From Alterileibacterium massiliense (GTDB lineage: Bacteria; Bacillota; Clostridia; Peptostreptococcales; Anaerovoracaceae), in contig NZ_FNWE01000002.1 in assembly GCF_900104645.1 (NCBI RefSeq), positions 511,289-575,288 on the forward strand: DNA of 64,000 bases. The letters run 5' to 3'. The translations under genes and the position numbers were made by a program. The notes under the pieces are model-generated. The model saw nothing but the letters and a program-made list of their open reading frames with translations. It was not told the origin of the DNA and did not search any database. Positions 34,098-43,814 of this stretch are shown one piece after another. The stretch's first letter is position 1, and each line of letters begins with the position of its first letter.

Positions 34098-34439
34098 ATG
34101 AGTGACTGCATTTTTTGCAAAATTGCAAATGGTGAAATTCCGTCAGAGATCGTTTATCAAGACGAACTTATCACTGTATTCAAAGATGCTTCGCCTATGG
34201 CACCGGTTCATGTTCTTATGGTCCCAAAAGTCCACATTTCTTCAATGGACGAGCTAACAGAAGAAGATAGCTCACTTATCTCTCATATGATGCTTAAGAT
34301 TAAGCATATTGCAAAAATCCTTGAACTGGACAATGGATATAGAGTGGTAATAAATTGCGGGGAAGATGGACAGCAAACTGTAAAGCACCTACATATTCAT
34401 ATCCTCGGAAAGAGGAAGATGATATGGCCACCGGGCTAG
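34098..34439 (+). CDS. HIT family hydrolase (Hint-like)
   Basis: 113 residues, the small histidine-triad nucleotide-binding protein family that hydrolyses AMP-linked compounds such as adenosine phosphoramidates. N-terminal CIFCKIANGEIPS, then PMAPVHVLMVPKVHISSM and the triad HLHIHIL near the C-terminus. AAAGGAG before the ATG. The cytoplasmic protein is often encoded near tRNA-modification genes; the link here is positional only. Confidence 0.95.
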   Translation: MSDCIFCKIANGEIPSEIVYQDELITVFKDASPMAPVHVLMVPKVHISSMDELTEEDSSLISHMMLKIKHIAKILELDNGYRVVINCGEDGQQTVKHLHIHILGKRKMIWPPG

Positions 34440-34461
34440 AAGATAGGTATTTTCATCAAAA

Positions 34462-34552
34462 GCGTATGAGTTAAAATCGTATGAATTAAACGCATATAAA
34501 TAAACAGCGTATTAGTAAAAACCATATGAATTAACAGCATACAATTTAAACG
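34462..34552 (+). repeat. Six degenerate 15-16-bp tandem units
   Basis: Units resembling gcgtatgaattaaac start at about 34462, 34478, 34492, 34507, 34523 and 34538. They fill most of the 166-bp gap before the amidohydrolase gene. Confidence 0.6.
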
Positions 34553-34605
34553 CACCTATTAAAATTATAATCATAAAAAACTCTATTCAGTAGAGGAGAT
34601 TTGCG

Positions 34606-35904
34606 ATGTTATTTAAAAATATTTCTATTCTGGATGAAAATTTTCAAATTAGAAATAATATCTATCTTAAAACAGAAGATGAAATTATAACCTATATTGG
34701 GGAGAAATGTCCTAATCAAAATCAAGATAAAGATAAAGAAGAGGAAAGCATTGACGGTAAGGGTCTGCTTTTGATGCCCGGATTTTATAATTCCCATGCA
34801 CATTCTCCGATGTCGCTACTTCGTGGATATGGAGAGGGCTTAGAACTTCATGAGTGGCTAAATAAGAAGATTTTTCCATTTGAAAAAACCTTGAATAGGG
34901 AAGATGTATACTGGGGCTCTCTCCTATCAATGGCAGAATCTATGAGCTATGGAATTGTTTCCACAACCGATATGTACTTCCTCACAGATGGTCTAGCGAA
35001 GGCAGTGCTTGATAGCGGAATGAAAGCAAATATATCAAGGTCAGTTTCAAATATGTCTCAAGCAAATCCTCATGATGATATTACATTCAAGGAGATGGTA
35101 TATACAAATGAGAGCTTCCAAGGAATAGGTTCAGGCAGGATAATAGTCGATGCCTCACTTCATGCGGAATATACAAATGATGAACCCACTATCAAAGCTG
35201 TCGCAGATTATGCAATTGAAAACAATCTGAGAACACATATACATCTTGCAGAAACAGAGAGAGAAGTAATCGAGTGCAGGAGGAGATATGGCGGAATAAG
35301 TCCGGTAGAATTGCTTCTAAGGAATGGCGTTTTCGATGTTAAGGTGACGGCGGCTCACTGCGTATGGTTAGATGACAGGGATAGAGAGATTCTTAGAGAT
35401 AAAAAGGTAACAGTAGCAAGTTGCCCTGTGAGCAATTTGAAGCTGGCAAGCGGAATATGCGATGTTAATAAACTGTTTGATGAGGGAATCAGAGTCACAA
35501 TTGGAACGGACGGAGCTTCAAGCAATAATAGCTTAAACTTTTTTGAAGAGATGAAGATTTTTGCCTTGCTTGGTAAGTATAAGAGCAAGAATCCGGCTAG
35601 AATGAAAGCTGAAGAAGTGATTAAGAGTGCGACTATCGATGGGGCGATTGCACAGGGCAGGGAAGCCTGCGGAAGCCTTAAAGTGGGAAATAGGGCGGAC
35701 ATCATAGCGATTGACATAGAGTCGCCGAGCATGAATCCTAGGGACAATCTCATCAACAACATAGTATATTCATCATCAGGTCGAGATGTGAGAATGACTA
35801 TGGTTGATGGAAAAATTTTATATAAAGATGGCGAGTTCATCACTCTTGATATTGAAAAGATTAAATACGAGGTTGGCAAGAGATCGGCATTTCAAAAGAT
35901 GTAG
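34606..35904 (+). CDS. Amidohydrolase, S-adenosylhomocysteine/5'-methylthioadenosine deaminase type
   Basis: 432-residue cytoplasmic metal-dependent deaminase of the TRZ/ATZ (MtaD) group. Metal ligands appear as NSHAHSPM, HIHLAETE, TAAHCVW and the Asp in GTDGASSNNSLNFFEEMK; LRGYGEGLELHEWLNKKIFP is typical of adenosine-derivative deaminases. It probably deaminates SAH, MTA or adenosine to the inosine compound, but the exact substrate needs testing. GAGGAG stands 7-8 nt before the ATG. Confidence 0.87.
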   Translation: MLFKNISILDENFQIRNNIYLKTEDEIITYIGEKCPNQNQDKDKEEESIDGKGLLLMPGFYNSHAHSPMSLLRGYGEGLELHEWLNKKIFPFEKTLNREDVYWGSLLSMAESMSYGIVSTTDMYFLTDGLAKAVLDSGMKANISRSVSNMSQANPHDDITFKEMVYTNESFQGIGSGRIIVDASLHAEYTNDEPTIKAVADYAIENNLRTHIHLAETEREVIECRRRYGGISPVELLLRNGVFDVKVTAAHCVWLDDRDREILRDKKVTVASCPVSNLKLASGICDVNKLFDEGIRVTIGTDGASSNNSLNFFEEMKIFALLGKYKSKNPARMKAEEVIKSATIDGAIAQGREACGSLKVGNRADIIAIDIESPSMNPRDNLINNIVYSSSGRDVRMTMVDGKILYKDGEFITLDIEKIKYEVGKRSAFQKM

Positions 35905-36055
35905 TTTGAATTCTATTTTATACCTTGAATTAATTTCAAAAGATGTAGCTCGTGGCTTGTTTTATTGTGGACTTATAAAATTAAATTGTTATTAAATCTG
36001 TCTTAATAAAGCAAAAATACTATTAGCTAAATTTAAAATTTTTTTGAAGAGTAAA

Positions 36056-36622
36056 ATGCGATTAGTTAAATTTTTAAAATCATCAATAAATACAGGCAAA
36101 ATAAAGATTAGTAAGACTATTAGGAGTATAAAAAGTATAAATAGTATAAAAATAATAAATAACATAAGGAATATAAGAAAAAAGAATAATAATAATAAAA
36201 ACAATAAAAATAATACAAATAATAAAAAAACTAATCCGCTATATCTGGTTAAGTTCGGCGGAAATCACAATGTCGAGGAATTTTTGCATGGTTATTGCAA
36301 TCTTTACCTCGTTTATTTTTTGAAAAAAATGCCGGAATGGCGAGGCGAGGTAATGATTAGGAAGTCAAATAAGATGATAATTCATGCCTACGCTACTAGG
36401 ATAGATGAAGATGGTATTAAGAATTATGCAGATGCGAGGGGAATCATAAAGGACGAAGATGAGTTTTTTAAACCATATTCATTTAGGGATCGCGAAATTA
36501 TCGTGCGTGATATTACAGCAAAGGAGATTGCAGAAGCGGTTAAAAGAATAAAAAAAGAGGAGCTTTATGTGGCAATTAGTGAGTTATTCGACTTTGTATA
36601 TGGAGATAATACTAAGCAATAA
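36056..36622 (+). CDS. Unknown protein with an Asn/Lys-rich N-terminus
   Basis: About 188 residues, not recognised. Residues 1-60 are of low complexity: repeated KSI/NNI strings and then KKNNNNKNNKNNTNNKK, from an A-rich DNA tract. The folded part starts at NPLYLVKFGGNHNVEEFLHG and ends with a helical segment (AKEIAEAVKRIKKEELYVAI). No membrane segment, signal peptide or known motif. The ATG at 36056 is chosen; a TTG at 36044 is possible and neither has a good ribosome binding site. The real protein could be shorter at the front. Confidence 0.55.
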   Translation: MRLVKFLKSSINTGKIKISKTIRSIKSINSIKIINNIRNIRKKNNNNKNNKNNTNNKKTNPLYLVKFGGNHNVEEFLHGYCNLYLVYFLKKMPEWRGEVMIRKSNKMIIHAYATRIDEDGIKNYADARGIIKDEDEFFKPYSFRDREIIVRDITAKEIAEAVKRIKKEELYVAISELFDFVYGDNTKQ

Positions 36623-36737
36623 TAGCGAACTAGAAACGCCAGAAAGAGTGTTAAGGTTCAACCTCTATAGAGCTTGAAAAATAGAGAATAGAATATTAGA
36701 AATATCAAATAATTGTTAAATTTTTTTAAAAAACTAC

Positions 36738-36766
36738 TTGCGATTTATAATAAGGCATAGTATAAT
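36738..36766 (+). promoter_or_regulatory. Promoter of the S10-spc-alpha superoperon
   Basis: TTGCGA (36738-36743), 17 nt, consensus TATAAT (36761-36766), 202 nt upstream of rpsJ. It is the last good promoter before the ribosomal cluster. Confidence 0.75.
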
Positions 36767-36773
36767 TACAAGG

Positions 36774-36960
36774 CTTGTTTAAGGCGAAGAAGTGGGAGAT
36801 TGCCGTGCTATCGGGGAACTTTCACTGAGAATTGTCCTCACAAGATGAGGGCGAAGGGTTCGCTTTATATTTTGTATTGTGCAAGGAATGAGGAAACGCA
36901 CGAATAAGTGTAAATAAGGCGAAATCCTGTACAAGCATAGCGAAAACAGTACAAACGGAG
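36774..36960 (+). promoter_or_regulatory. Structured 5' leader of the S10 operon
   Basis: About 190 nt of higher G+C without a gene. It contains hairpins CCTCA/TGAGG (36835-36849 region) and GCGAA/TTCGC (36851-36863) followed by TTTATATTTT, which resembles an attenuator. A leader of this kind could be the site of L4- or S10-type feedback control; that is inferred. Confidence 0.5.
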
Positions 36961-36967
36961 GTTAGAA

Positions 36968-37279
36968 ATGAGTGAATTACAAAAGATCAGAATCAGACTG
37001 AAGGCTTACGACCACGCACTGCTCGACAAGAGTGCTGCAAAGATTGTAGAAGCTGCAAAAAAAACAGGAGCGGAGGTATCTGGACCAATTCCACTACCGA
37101 CTGAGAAAGAAGTGGTAACGATAATCAGAGCCGTTCACAAGTATAAGGACAGCAGAGAGCAATTTGAGCAGAGAACACACAAAAGACTAATCGACATTAC
37201 AAATGCGACAACAAAGACAACAGACGCATTGACTAGGCTCGATATGCCTGCAGGAATTGATATTGAAATCAAGCTCTAA
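36968..37279 (+). CDS. rpsJ: 30S ribosomal protein S10
   Basis: 103 residues with the S10 hallmarks [20 protein letters not shown] and the loop [12 protein letters not shown] protein of the 30S head that also acts as NusE in antitermination. First gene of the superoperon, with CGGAGG before the ATG. Its length is the usual one. Confidence 0.98.
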   Translation: MSELQKIRIRLKAYDHALLDKSAAKIVEAAKKTGAEVSGPIPLPTEKEVVTIIRAVHKYKDSREQFEQRTHKRLIDITNATTKTTDALTRLDMPAGIDIEIKL

Positions 37280-37287
37280 CTCATTTA

Positions 37288-37335
37288 GTAAGATCGCACG
37301 AGAGGGTTAGTCCAAACCGGAGCGATCCGCTGTAA
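37288..37335 (+). promoter_or_regulatory. Structured spacer between rpsJ and rplC
   Basis: GATCGC (37292-37297) pairs with GCGATC (37322-37327), with an inner GGTT/AACC pair. It is one of few long spacers in the cluster and could be an mRNA processing or control element. Confidence 0.4.
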
Positions 37336-37353
37336 ACAAAGTAGGAGGAAATT

Positions 37354-37989
37354 ATGAAAACACTAATTGGAAAGAAAATCGGCATGACACAGATTTTCAC
37401 AGAAGATGGAAATGTCGTACCGGTGACTGTAATTGAGGCTGGCCCTGAGGTAGTTGTTCAGGTTAAGACCGAAGAGACTGACGGATATAACGCAGTTCAG
37501 GTTGGATATGAAGACCAGAAGCCTCACAGAGTTAATAAGCCTATGACAGGACATTTTGAAAAGGGAAATGTCGCACCTAAGAAATACTTGACTGAATTTA
37601 GAGTCGAAGATGGTGAAACATATGAAGTAGGACAGGAAATCACAGTTGCTGATTTTGAAGAGGGTTCAAAGCTCGATGTAACAGGAACATCAAAGGGTAA
37701 GGGAACTCAAGGTAATATTAAGAGGCATGGCCACAGAAGAGGACCTATGACTCACGGCTCTAAGCACAAGAGGCTTGCTGGTGCACTTGCCGCTGGTACA
37801 TATCCATCAAGGGTATTCAAGGGCAATAAGGCACCTGGAAGAATGGGTAGAGATAAGATTACCGTTCAGAATGTAGTTCTTGTAAAAGTTATAGAAGACC
37901 GCAATATCATGCTCGTTAAGGGAGCAATTCCGGGCAAAAAAGGTGGAATTGTCAAGGTAAGATATGCGATCAAAGGTCAGGATAAGTAG
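37354..37989 (+). CDS. rplC: 50S ribosomal protein L3
   Basis: 211 residues; [20 protein letters not shown] at the start and the long loop [18 protein letters not shown] that reaches toward the peptidyl-transferase centre. An early assembly protein of 23S rRNA domain VI. GTAGGAGG before the ATG. Confidence 0.98.
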   Translation: MKTLIGKKIGMTQIFTEDGNVVPVTVIEAGPEVVVQVKTEETDGYNAVQVGYEDQKPHRVNKPMTGHFEKGNVAPKKYLTEFRVEDGETYEVGQEITVADFEEGSKLDVTGTSKGKGTQGNIKRHGHRRGPMTHGSKHKRLAGALAAGTYPSRVFKGNKAPGRMGRDKITVQNVVLVKVIEDRNIMLVKGAIPGKKGGIVKVRYAIKGQDK

Positions 37990-38013
37990 TAAAGGCAGAA
38001 AGGAGGAACTAAA

Positions 38014-38637
38014 ATGGCAAAGGTAACAATGCTGGACATGTCAGGCAAGGCAGTTGGCGATATTGAGCTTGCAGATGAAATTTTCGCTATAGAGCCAAAT
38101 GAACACGCCGTACATGACACAATAAAGAATTACTTGGCAAACCAGAGACAGGGAACCCAATCTGCCAAGAACAGAGGAGAAGTTAGAGGCGGAGGTCGTA
38201 AGCCATTCAGACAGAAAGGAACAGGCAGACATAGACAGGGAAGCTCAACAGACCCTTCACAGATTGGCGGAGGAGTGGTATTTGCACCAAAGCCTAGGGA
38301 CTACAGATATTCAATCCCTAAGAAGGTAAAAAGACTCGCTCTAAAGTCTGCACTGTCAAGTAAGCTTAAAGAGGACGAGTTAATCGTAATTGACAGCATA
38401 AAGTTTGAAGCACCTAAGACCAAGGACATGATTAAGATGCTAGATGCTGTAAAAGCAGAGAAGAAAGCTCTTATCGTTACAAGCGAAAAAGATGAAAATA
38501 TCATAAGGTCTGCATCTAATATCAAAGGCGTAAGAACAGCACTTGTAAGCACAATGAATGTATATGAGATAGTTAACCATTACAGCCTCATCCTCACAAA
38601 GGATGCTGCAAAGAAGATTGAGGAGGTATATGCATAA
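38014..38637 (+). CDS. rplD: 50S ribosomal protein L4
   Basis: 207 residues; the exit-tunnel loop [20 protein letters not shown] is intact. In several bacteria L4 also represses its own S10 operon, which fits the structured leader upstream. AAAGGAGG before the ATG; its stop overlaps the rplW start. Confidence 0.98.
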   Translation: MAKVTMLDMSGKAVGDIELADEIFAIEPNEHAVHDTIKNYLANQRQGTQSAKNRGEVRGGGRKPFRQKGTGRHRQGSSTDPSQIGGGVVFAPKPRDYRYSIPKKVKRLALKSALSSKLKEDELIVIDSIKFEAPKTKDMIKMLDAVKAEKKALIVTSEKDENIIRSASNIKGVRTALVSTMNVYEIVNHYSLILTKDAAKKIEEVYA

Positions 38638-38927
38638 TGAAGACGGGTTACGATGTAATTGAAAGGCCTATCATTACCGAGTTAAGCATGGACCTTGCTG
38701 AAGACAAGAAGTACTTATTTAAGGTCAATGCTAACTGCAATAAGACGGAAGTAAGAAAGGCAGTTGAAGAAATCTTCGGCGTAGATGTTAAAAAAGTAAA
38801 CATCATGAATGTTAATGGTAAAAAGAAGAGAATGGGCAGAACTCAGGGAATGACATCTTCATATAAGAAGGCAATTGTTACTCTCACGGAGGACAGCAAA
38901 GAGATTGAACTCTTCCAGGGGCTCTAA
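38637..38927 (+). CDS. rplW: 50S ribosomal protein L23
   Basis: 96 residues; [20 protein letters not shown] at the start and [19 protein letters not shown] in the middle. It sits at the tunnel exit and is the docking site for trigger factor and SRP. The ATG overlaps the rplD stop. Confidence 0.98.
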   Translation: MKTGYDVIERPIITELSMDLAEDKKYLFKVNANCNKTEVRKAVEEIFGVDVKKVNIMNVNGKKKRMGRTQGMTSSYKKAIVTLTEDSKEIELFQGL

Positions 38928-38948
38928 TAAAAGGAGGAATGTAGGAAA

Positions 38949-39782
38949 ATGGGAATTAAAAAATACAAACCGACTACCCCGGGCTTAAGAGGCATGACCG
39001 TTTCAACTTTTGAAGAAATAACGGCAGATAAGCCCGAAAAGTCCCTTACAGTAACTCTAAAAAAGCATTCAGGTAGAAATGCAAGAGGAAAGATTACAGT
39101 AAGACACAGAGGTGGAGGCACAAGACCGAAATATAGAATCATAGATTTCAAGAGAAATAAGGACAATATTCCGGCAACAGTAAAGACAATCGAGTATGAT
39201 CCTAACAGGTCGGCAAATATTGCACTTTTATATTATGCAGACGGAGAAAAGAGATATATCATCGCTCCTGATGGACTGGGAGTAGGAGATGTAATCGTCT
39301 CAGGTGCAGATTCAGACATCAAGGTAGGAAATGCACTTCCAATTGCTAATATACCGTTAGGTACAATTATTCACAACATTGAACTCAAGCCAGGTAAAGG
39401 TGCTCAGCTTGTAAGGGCAGCAGGTAACGGTGCTCAGCTCATGGCAAAAGAGGGAGATTACGCACAGGTAAGGCTTCCATCCGGAGAAGTTAGAATGGTA
39501 AGGTCTAACTGCAGAGCTACAATCGGAGAAGTAGGAAATGAGGAGCATGGAAATATCCATATAGGTAAGGCGGGAAGAAAAAGACATATGGGTATCAGAC
39601 CTACAGTTAGAGGTTCTGTTATGAACCCTAATGATCACCCACACGGCGGTGGTGAAGGTAGAACTCCTATCGGTAGAAAGAGTCCTGTTACACCTTGGGG
39701 TAAGCCTGCACTTGGATATAAGACAAGAAAGAAGAAGAAATCTTCAGATAAATATATTGTTAGAAGAAGAGATGGAAAGTAG
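38949..39782 (+). CDS. rplB: 50S ribosomal protein L2
   Basis: 277 residues, standard length. Landmarks are the N-terminal [15 protein letters not shown] and the C-terminal [20 protein letters not shown] with the conserved His needed for peptidyl-transferase integrity. AAAGGAGG before the ATG. Confidence 0.98.
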   Translation: MGIKKYKPTTPGLRGMTVSTFEEITADKPEKSLTVTLKKHSGRNARGKITVRHRGGGTRPKYRIIDFKRNKDNIPATVKTIEYDPNRSANIALLYYADGEKRYIIAPDGLGVGDVIVSGADSDIKVGNALPIANIPLGTIIHNIELKPGKGAQLVRAAGNGAQLMAKEGDYAQVRLPSGEVRMVRSNCRATIGEVGNEEHGNIHIGKAGRKRHMGIRPTVRGSVMNPNDHPHGGGEGRTPIGRKSPVTPWGKPALGYKTRKKKKSSDKYIVRRRDGK

Positions 39783-39796
39783 GAAAGGAGTAGACA

Positions 39797-40072
39797 ATGT
39801 CAAGATCGCTTAAAAAAGGACCATTTGTCGATGCGAAACTTCTTAAGAGAATCGAAGCGATGAATGAGGCGAATGAAAAACAAGTTATTAAGTCGTGGTC
39901 AAGAGCATCTACGATTTTCCCTCAGATGGTTGGACACACGATTGCAGTTCACGATGGACGCAAACATGTACCAGTATATATAACAGAAGATATGGTAGGA
40001 CATAAGCTCGGCGAATTTGCACCTACCAGAACATTCAAAGGTCATTCCGGTGACAAGGTAGTTAAAAAGTAG
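39797..40072 (+). CDS. rpsS: 30S ribosomal protein S19
   Basis: 91 residues; [20 protein letters not shown] and [20 protein letters not shown] are diagnostic. It forms the 30S head together with S13. AAAGGAG before the ATG. Confidence 0.98.
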   Translation: MSRSLKKGPFVDAKLLKRIEAMNEANEKQVIKSWSRASTIFPQMVGHTIAVHDGRKHVPVYITEDMVGHKLGEFAPTRTFKGHSGDKVVKK

Positions 40073-40093
40073 GAAAGGAGAAGGTAAAGAGAT

Positions 40094-40489
40094 ATGGAAG
40101 CAAAAGCAATTGCTAAATATGTCAGGATGTCTCCAAGCAAACTAAAGCCTGTTGCTGATTTGGTAAGAGGAAAAGACCTAAATGAGGCATTGACAATATT
40201 GAAATTTACTCCCGGAAAGGGAGCTGAGCTCATTGAAAAGGTTGTTATGTCTGCGGCTGCAAATGCAGAAAACAACTTTGATATGAACCCCGACGATTTA
40301 TATGTCGCTGAGGTATTTGCTAATCAGGGACCAACGATGAAACGCTATAGAGCAGGAGCTCAGGGCAGAGCATCGATGATATTCAAGAGAAGTAGCCACA
40401 TCGGTGTAACTCTCAAAGAGAGAACTGAAATGACAGCTAAAGCGGCAAAAGAAGTAGAAGGAGGTTCACCAGATGGGTCAGAAAGTTAA
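40094..40489 (+). CDS. rplV: 50S ribosomal protein L22
   Basis: 131 residues; [20 protein letters not shown] and the tunnel-loop region [17 protein letters not shown] followed by [10 protein letters not shown]. It lines the exit tunnel with L4. The last 17 nt overlap rpsC, whose ribosome binding site lies inside this gene; the C-terminus is about 15 residues longer than usual. Confidence 0.98.
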   Translation: MEAKAIAKYVRMSPSKLKPVADLVRGKDLNEALTILKFTPGKGAELIEKVVMSAAANAENNFDMNPDDLYVAEVFANQGPTMKRYRAGAQGRASMIFKRSSHIGVTLKERTEMTAKAAKEVEGGSPDGSES

Positions 40490-41333
40490 TCCACATGGCT
40501 TAAGAGTTGGTATCAATAAGGACTGGAATGCAAAATGGTATGCCAACAAAAAGGATTTTGCAAACTTCCTTGCAGAAGATAACCAGATTAGAAATTATAT
40601 CAAAAAGAAATTATATGCAGCAGGAGTTGCAAATATACTTATCGAAAGACCAGCGGCAACACAGATAAAGGTAACTATGCTTGCAGCAAGGCCCGGTATG
40701 GTTGTTGGAAGGTCAGGAGAAGGTATAGACGAGCTAAAGAAAAATCTTGAGAAGATGACTGGCAAAAAAGTTGAAATCTCAATTGAAGAAGTAAGAAGAT
40801 TTGAACTCGATGCACAGCTAACTGCTGAAAGCGTTGCACAGGCACTTGAGAGAAGAGTTTCATTTAGAAGAGCGATGAAACAGGCAATCCAAAAGACCAT
40901 GAAGGCAGATGCTAAGGGTATAAAGATTCTTTGCTCAGGTAGACTTGGCGGAGCGGAAATTGCTAGAAGCGAAAAATATAGCGAAGGTAATGTACCTCTA
41001 CATACGCTGAGAGCTGACATTGACTACGGTTTTGCAGAAGCTGACACAACATACGGAAAAATTGGAGTTAAAGTCTGGATAAATCACGGCGAAATCCTAG
41101 ATAAGGGATTAAAGAGCCCTGTAGCAACAGAAAAGACAAACGACAGAAAAGACCGTAAGGGCAGAAGAAATGACAGAAGAGATCGCAAGAGGTCATTTAA
41201 CAAGAGAAATGACAGGCGTGAAGCAAGACCGGAAGCAAAACCGGCAACAACAAGAGTGAGAAAGACACCTAAGGAAGAGCCAAAGCCTGAAGTGGCACCG
41301 GCGAAAAAACCTGAGGTTGAAACGGAAGCGTAG
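40473..41333 (+). CDS. rpsC: 30S ribosomal protein S3 with long basic tail
   Basis: 286 residues, compared with about 210-230 in most bacteria. The body is normal: [20 protein letters not shown], the KH domain with [17 protein letters not shown], and GADI-like C-domain strings. Beyond about residue 215 lies a low-complexity tail of about 70 residues, first Arg/Lys/Asp-rich ([19 protein letters not shown]), then Pro/Glu/Lys-rich. S3 lines the mRNA entry site, so the tail would protrude there. Confidence 0.97.
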   Translation: MGQKVNPHGLRVGINKDWNAKWYANKKDFANFLAEDNQIRNYIKKKLYAAGVANILIERPAATQIKVTMLAARPGMVVGRSGEGIDELKKNLEKMTGKKVEISIEEVRRFELDAQLTAESVAQALERRVSFRRAMKQAIQKTMKADAKGIKILCSGRLGGAEIARSEKYSEGNVPLHTLRADIDYGFAEADTTYGKIGVKVWINHGEILDKGLKSPVATEKTNDRKDRKGRRNDRRDRKRSFNKRNDRREARPEAKPATTRVRKTPKEEPKPEVAPAKKPEVETEA

Positions 41334-41351
41334 AGAAAGGAGAGACTTGCC

Positions 41352-41786
41352 ATGTTAATGCCAAAGCGCGTTAAACGCAGAAGAGTCCACAGAGGCAGAA
41401 TGAAAGGTGTTGCAACTAAGGGTAACACCGTTACATATGGAGAATATGGGCTCATGGCTGAGGAGTGTGCATGGATCGATTCAAAGCAGATCGAAGCAGC
41501 GAGAATTGCCATGACTAGGTCCATAAAAAGAGGCGGAAATGTATATATAAAGATTTTCCCACATAAACCTGTCACTAAGAAGCCGGCAGAAGTTCGTATG
41601 GGATCCGGTAAAGGTGCACCTGAATACTGGGTAGCAGTTGTAAAACCGGGCAGAGTTATGTTTGAGATTTCAGGAGTTAGCGAAGAGAAGGCAAAGGAAG
41701 CTTTAAAACTTGCTTCATATAAATTGCCTATCAAGTGCAAATTCGTCGTCAAAGGACACGAGCAGAAAAAGGATGGTGACGAATAA
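41352..41786 (+). CDS. rplP: 50S ribosomal protein L16
   Basis: 144 residues; [19 protein letters not shown] and [20 protein letters not shown] are diagnostic. It contacts A-site tRNA. AAAGGAGAG before the ATG; the stop overlaps rpmC. Confidence 0.98.
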   Translation: MLMPKRVKRRRVHRGRMKGVATKGNTVTYGEYGLMAEECAWIDSKQIEAARIAMTRSIKRGGNVYIKIFPHKPVTKKPAEVRMGSGKGAPEYWVAVVKPGRVMFEISGVSEEKAKEALKLASYKLPIKCKFVVKGHEQKKDGDE

Positions 41787-41992
41787 TGGATTTGAATAAG
41801 ATAAGAAAAATGACAGATCAGGAGAGAACTGCAGAGCTCGCAAGAATGAAACAGGAACTCTTCAATCTAAGATTTCAACATGTTACAGGACAGCTTGAGA
41901 ATCCAGTAAAGATGAGAGAAGTTCGCAGAGATATTGCGAGAGTTAAGACTATCATCAGAGAGAATGAACAAGCAAAAGAGAAGAACGCATAA
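41786..41992 (+). CDS. rpmC: 50S ribosomal protein L29
   Basis: 68 residues, two long helices; [20 protein letters not shown] and [13 protein letters not shown] are typical. A tunnel-exit protein. Translationally coupled to rplP by start/stop overlap. Confidence 0.97.
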   Translation: MDLNKIRKMTDQERTAELARMKQELFNLRFQHVTGQLENPVKMREVRRDIARVKTIIRENEQAKEKNA

Positions 41993-42012
41993 TAGAAAGG
42001 AGGATGTAAACT

Positions 42013-42270
42013 ATGGAAGAAAGAAATAGACGCAAGACCAGAGTTGGTATCGTTACAAGTGATAAGATGGATAAGACTGCAGTAGTAGCAACTCGTGAGC
42101 ATGTAAGACATTCTCTTTATGGCAAAGCAATCAAGAGGACTAAGAAGTTCAAAATTCATGATGCAAATAATGAGTGTGGCATAGGTGATAAGGTTAGAAT
42201 TATGGAAACAAGACCTCTTTCAAAGGATAAGAGATGGAGACTTGTTGAAATCATAGAAAAGGCTAAGTAA
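42013..42270 (+). CDS. rpsQ: 30S ribosomal protein S17
   Basis: 85 residues; [20 protein letters not shown] and [20 protein letters not shown] are diagnostic of the OB-fold S17, which binds the 5' domain of 16S rRNA. AAAGGAGG before the ATG. Confidence 0.98.
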   Translation: MEERNRRKTRVGIVTSDKMDKTAVVATREHVRHSLYGKAIKRTKKFKIHDANNECGIGDKVRIMETRPLSKDKRWRLVEIIEKAK

Positions 42271-42283
42271 GGAGGCGGCAAAA

Positions 42284-42658
42284 ATGATACAGACAGAAAG
42301 CAGATTAAGGGTTGCCGACAACTCCGGAGCAAAAGAACTCCTATGTATCAGCGTATTAGGAGGAACCGGACGCAAATATGCCAATATCGGAGATGTGATT
42401 GTTTGTGCGGTTAAAGATGCAACACCGGGCGGAGTTGTTAAGAAGGGCGATGTTGTTAAGGCTGTAGTTGTTAGAAGCAAGAGAGGTATGAGAAGAACTG
42501 ACGGAAGCTATGTAAAGTTCGATCAGAATGCTGCAGTTATTATCAAAGATAAAAATGACAAGACACCAGTCGGTACTCGTATTTTTGGACCGGTTGCCAG
42601 AGAGCTAAGAGATACAGGATATATGAAGATAGTTTCTCTTGCACCGGAAGTTCTATAG
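42284..42658 (+). CDS. rplN: 50S ribosomal protein L14
   Basis: 124 residues; [20 protein letters not shown] is the classic N-terminus and [19 protein letters not shown] the C-terminal part. It forms an intersubunit bridge and the binding site of RsfS. AGGAGG before the ATG. Confidence 0.98.
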   Translation: MIQTESRLRVADNSGAKELLCISVLGGTGRKYANIGDVIVCAVKDATPGGVVKKGDVVKAVVVRSKRGMRRTDGSYVKFDQNAAVIIKDKNDKTPVGTRIFGPVARELRDTGYMKIVSLAPEVL

Positions 42659-42671
42659 GAGGTTAGCTATT

Positions 42672-42977
42672 ATGAAGATTAAAAAAGATGATACGGTAGT
42701 AGTTATCTCCGGTAAGGATAAGGGTAAGACCGGCAAAGTAAAGAAAGTACTACCGAAGAAGAACAAGGTTGTGGTTGAGGGAGTTAATATGCAGACAAAG
42801 CACGCAAAGGCTACCCAGAAATCACCGGCTGAAATCAAACATATCGAAGGACCAATCGATGCGTCAAATGTAATGTACTATGATGCTAAAGAGAAGAAGG
42901 GTTCAAGAATTGGATATAAGTTTGAAAACGGTAAGAAAGTAAGAGTGTCAAAGAAGTCTGGCACCGTAATAGACTAG
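42672..42977 (+). CDS. rplX: 50S ribosomal protein L24
   Basis: 101 residues with a KOW motif [20 protein letters not shown] and [11 protein letters not shown]. The start is ATG 42672, after AGGAGG at the rplN stop; an upstream in-frame codon would add 11 non-conserved residues. Assembly initiator of the 50S subunit. Confidence 0.97.
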   Translation: MKIKKDDTVVVISGKDKGKTGKVKKVLPKKNKVVVEGVNMQTKHAKATQKSPAEIKHIEGPIDASNVMYYDAKEKKGSRIGYKFENGKKVRVSKKSGTVID

Positions 42978-42993
42978 GAAAGGAGGAGAAACA

Positions 42994-43536
42994 TTGGAAA
43001 TCAGATTAAGAAACAAGTATAAGACCGATGTGGTTAAAGCTCTGACAGAAAAGTTCGGATATAAGAATCCTATGCAGGTTCCAAAGCTAGAAAAGATCAC
43101 AATCAACATGGGCCTTGGAGAAGCAAAGGAAAATGCAAAGATTTTGGACAGTGCCGTTAAGGAAATCGCAAAGATAACTGGTCAAAGACCTGTTGTTACA
43201 AAGGCTAGAAAGTCTATTGCTAATTTCAAGGTTAGACAGGGTATGCCAGTTGGAGCTAAAGTTACGCTCAGAGGCGATAATATGTACAACTTTGCAGACA
43301 AGCTTTTCAACCTTTCCCTTCCTAGAGTAAGAGACTTCAAGGGAGTAAGTAGGAACTCATTCGACGGCAGAGGTAATTATTCGATGGGAATTAGAGAACA
43401 GCTAATTTTCCCTGAGATAGTATATGATGAAGTAGAGACAGTAAAAGGAATGAATATTGTTTTTACAACTACAGCTAATACTGACGAAGAAGCTATGGCT
43501 TTACTTGAGCTTCTAGGTATGCCGTTCGCTAAATAG
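42994..43536 (+). CDS. rplE: 50S ribosomal protein L5
   Basis: 180 residues, beginning at TTG 42994 behind GGAAAGGAGGAG. Landmarks are [35 protein letters not shown] and [16 protein letters not shown]. It binds 5S rRNA. The TTG start is the only one placed well for the ribosome binding site. Confidence 0.97.
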   Translation: MEIRLRNKYKTDVVKALTEKFGYKNPMQVPKLEKITINMGLGEAKENAKILDSAVKEIAKITGQRPVVTKARKSIANFKVRQGMPVGAKVTLRGDNMYNFADKLFNLSLPRVRDFKGVSRNSFDGRGNYSMGIREQLIFPEIVYDEVETVKGMNIVFTTTANTDEEAMALLELLGMPFAK

Positions 43537-43557
43537 CAAGAAGGAGAAGGAGGAAAA

Positions 43558-43743
43558 ATGGCTAAGACTTCACTAAAGGTTAAGCAGCAGAGAAAACCAA
43601 AGTATAAGACAAGAGCTTACACGAGATGCAAGATTTGTGGAAGACCTCACTCTGTCTTGAAGAAATACGGAATTTGTCGTGTATGCTTCAGAGAGCTTGC
43701 TTATAAAGGAGAGATCCCCGGCGTAAAAAAATCAAGCTGGTAG
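43558..43743 (+). CDS. rpsN: 30S ribosomal protein S14, zinc-binding type Z
   Basis: 61 residues with two CxxC pairs ([20 protein letters not shown]) that bind zinc, and [18 protein letters not shown] at the end. Short zinc-containing form; a zinc-free paralogue, if any, is not in this window. Confidence 0.98.
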   Translation: MAKTSLKVKQQRKPKYKTRAYTRCKICGRPHSVLKKYGICRVCFRELAYKGEIPGVKKSSW

Positions 43744-43803
43744 GATTTGTTTGCGAAGGCCTGTCGCCTAGTTAATGGTGCGGGAACCACGCGAGGAAAG
43801 GAG
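43744..43803 (+). promoter_or_regulatory. Structured G+C-rich spacer between rpsN and rpsH
   Basis: 71 nt of unusual length for this cluster, with complementary words (GGTGCGGGAACCACGC, CCTGTCGCC/GCGAGG). It may be an mRNA control site of the spc section; no protein site is proven. Confidence 0.35.
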
Positions 43804-43814
43804 AAATTACTGTT

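Noticed and set aside
34440-34605. Tandem repeats as a CRISPR array
   Set aside because: Units are 15-16 bp, degenerate and without unique spacers; no cas genes are present.
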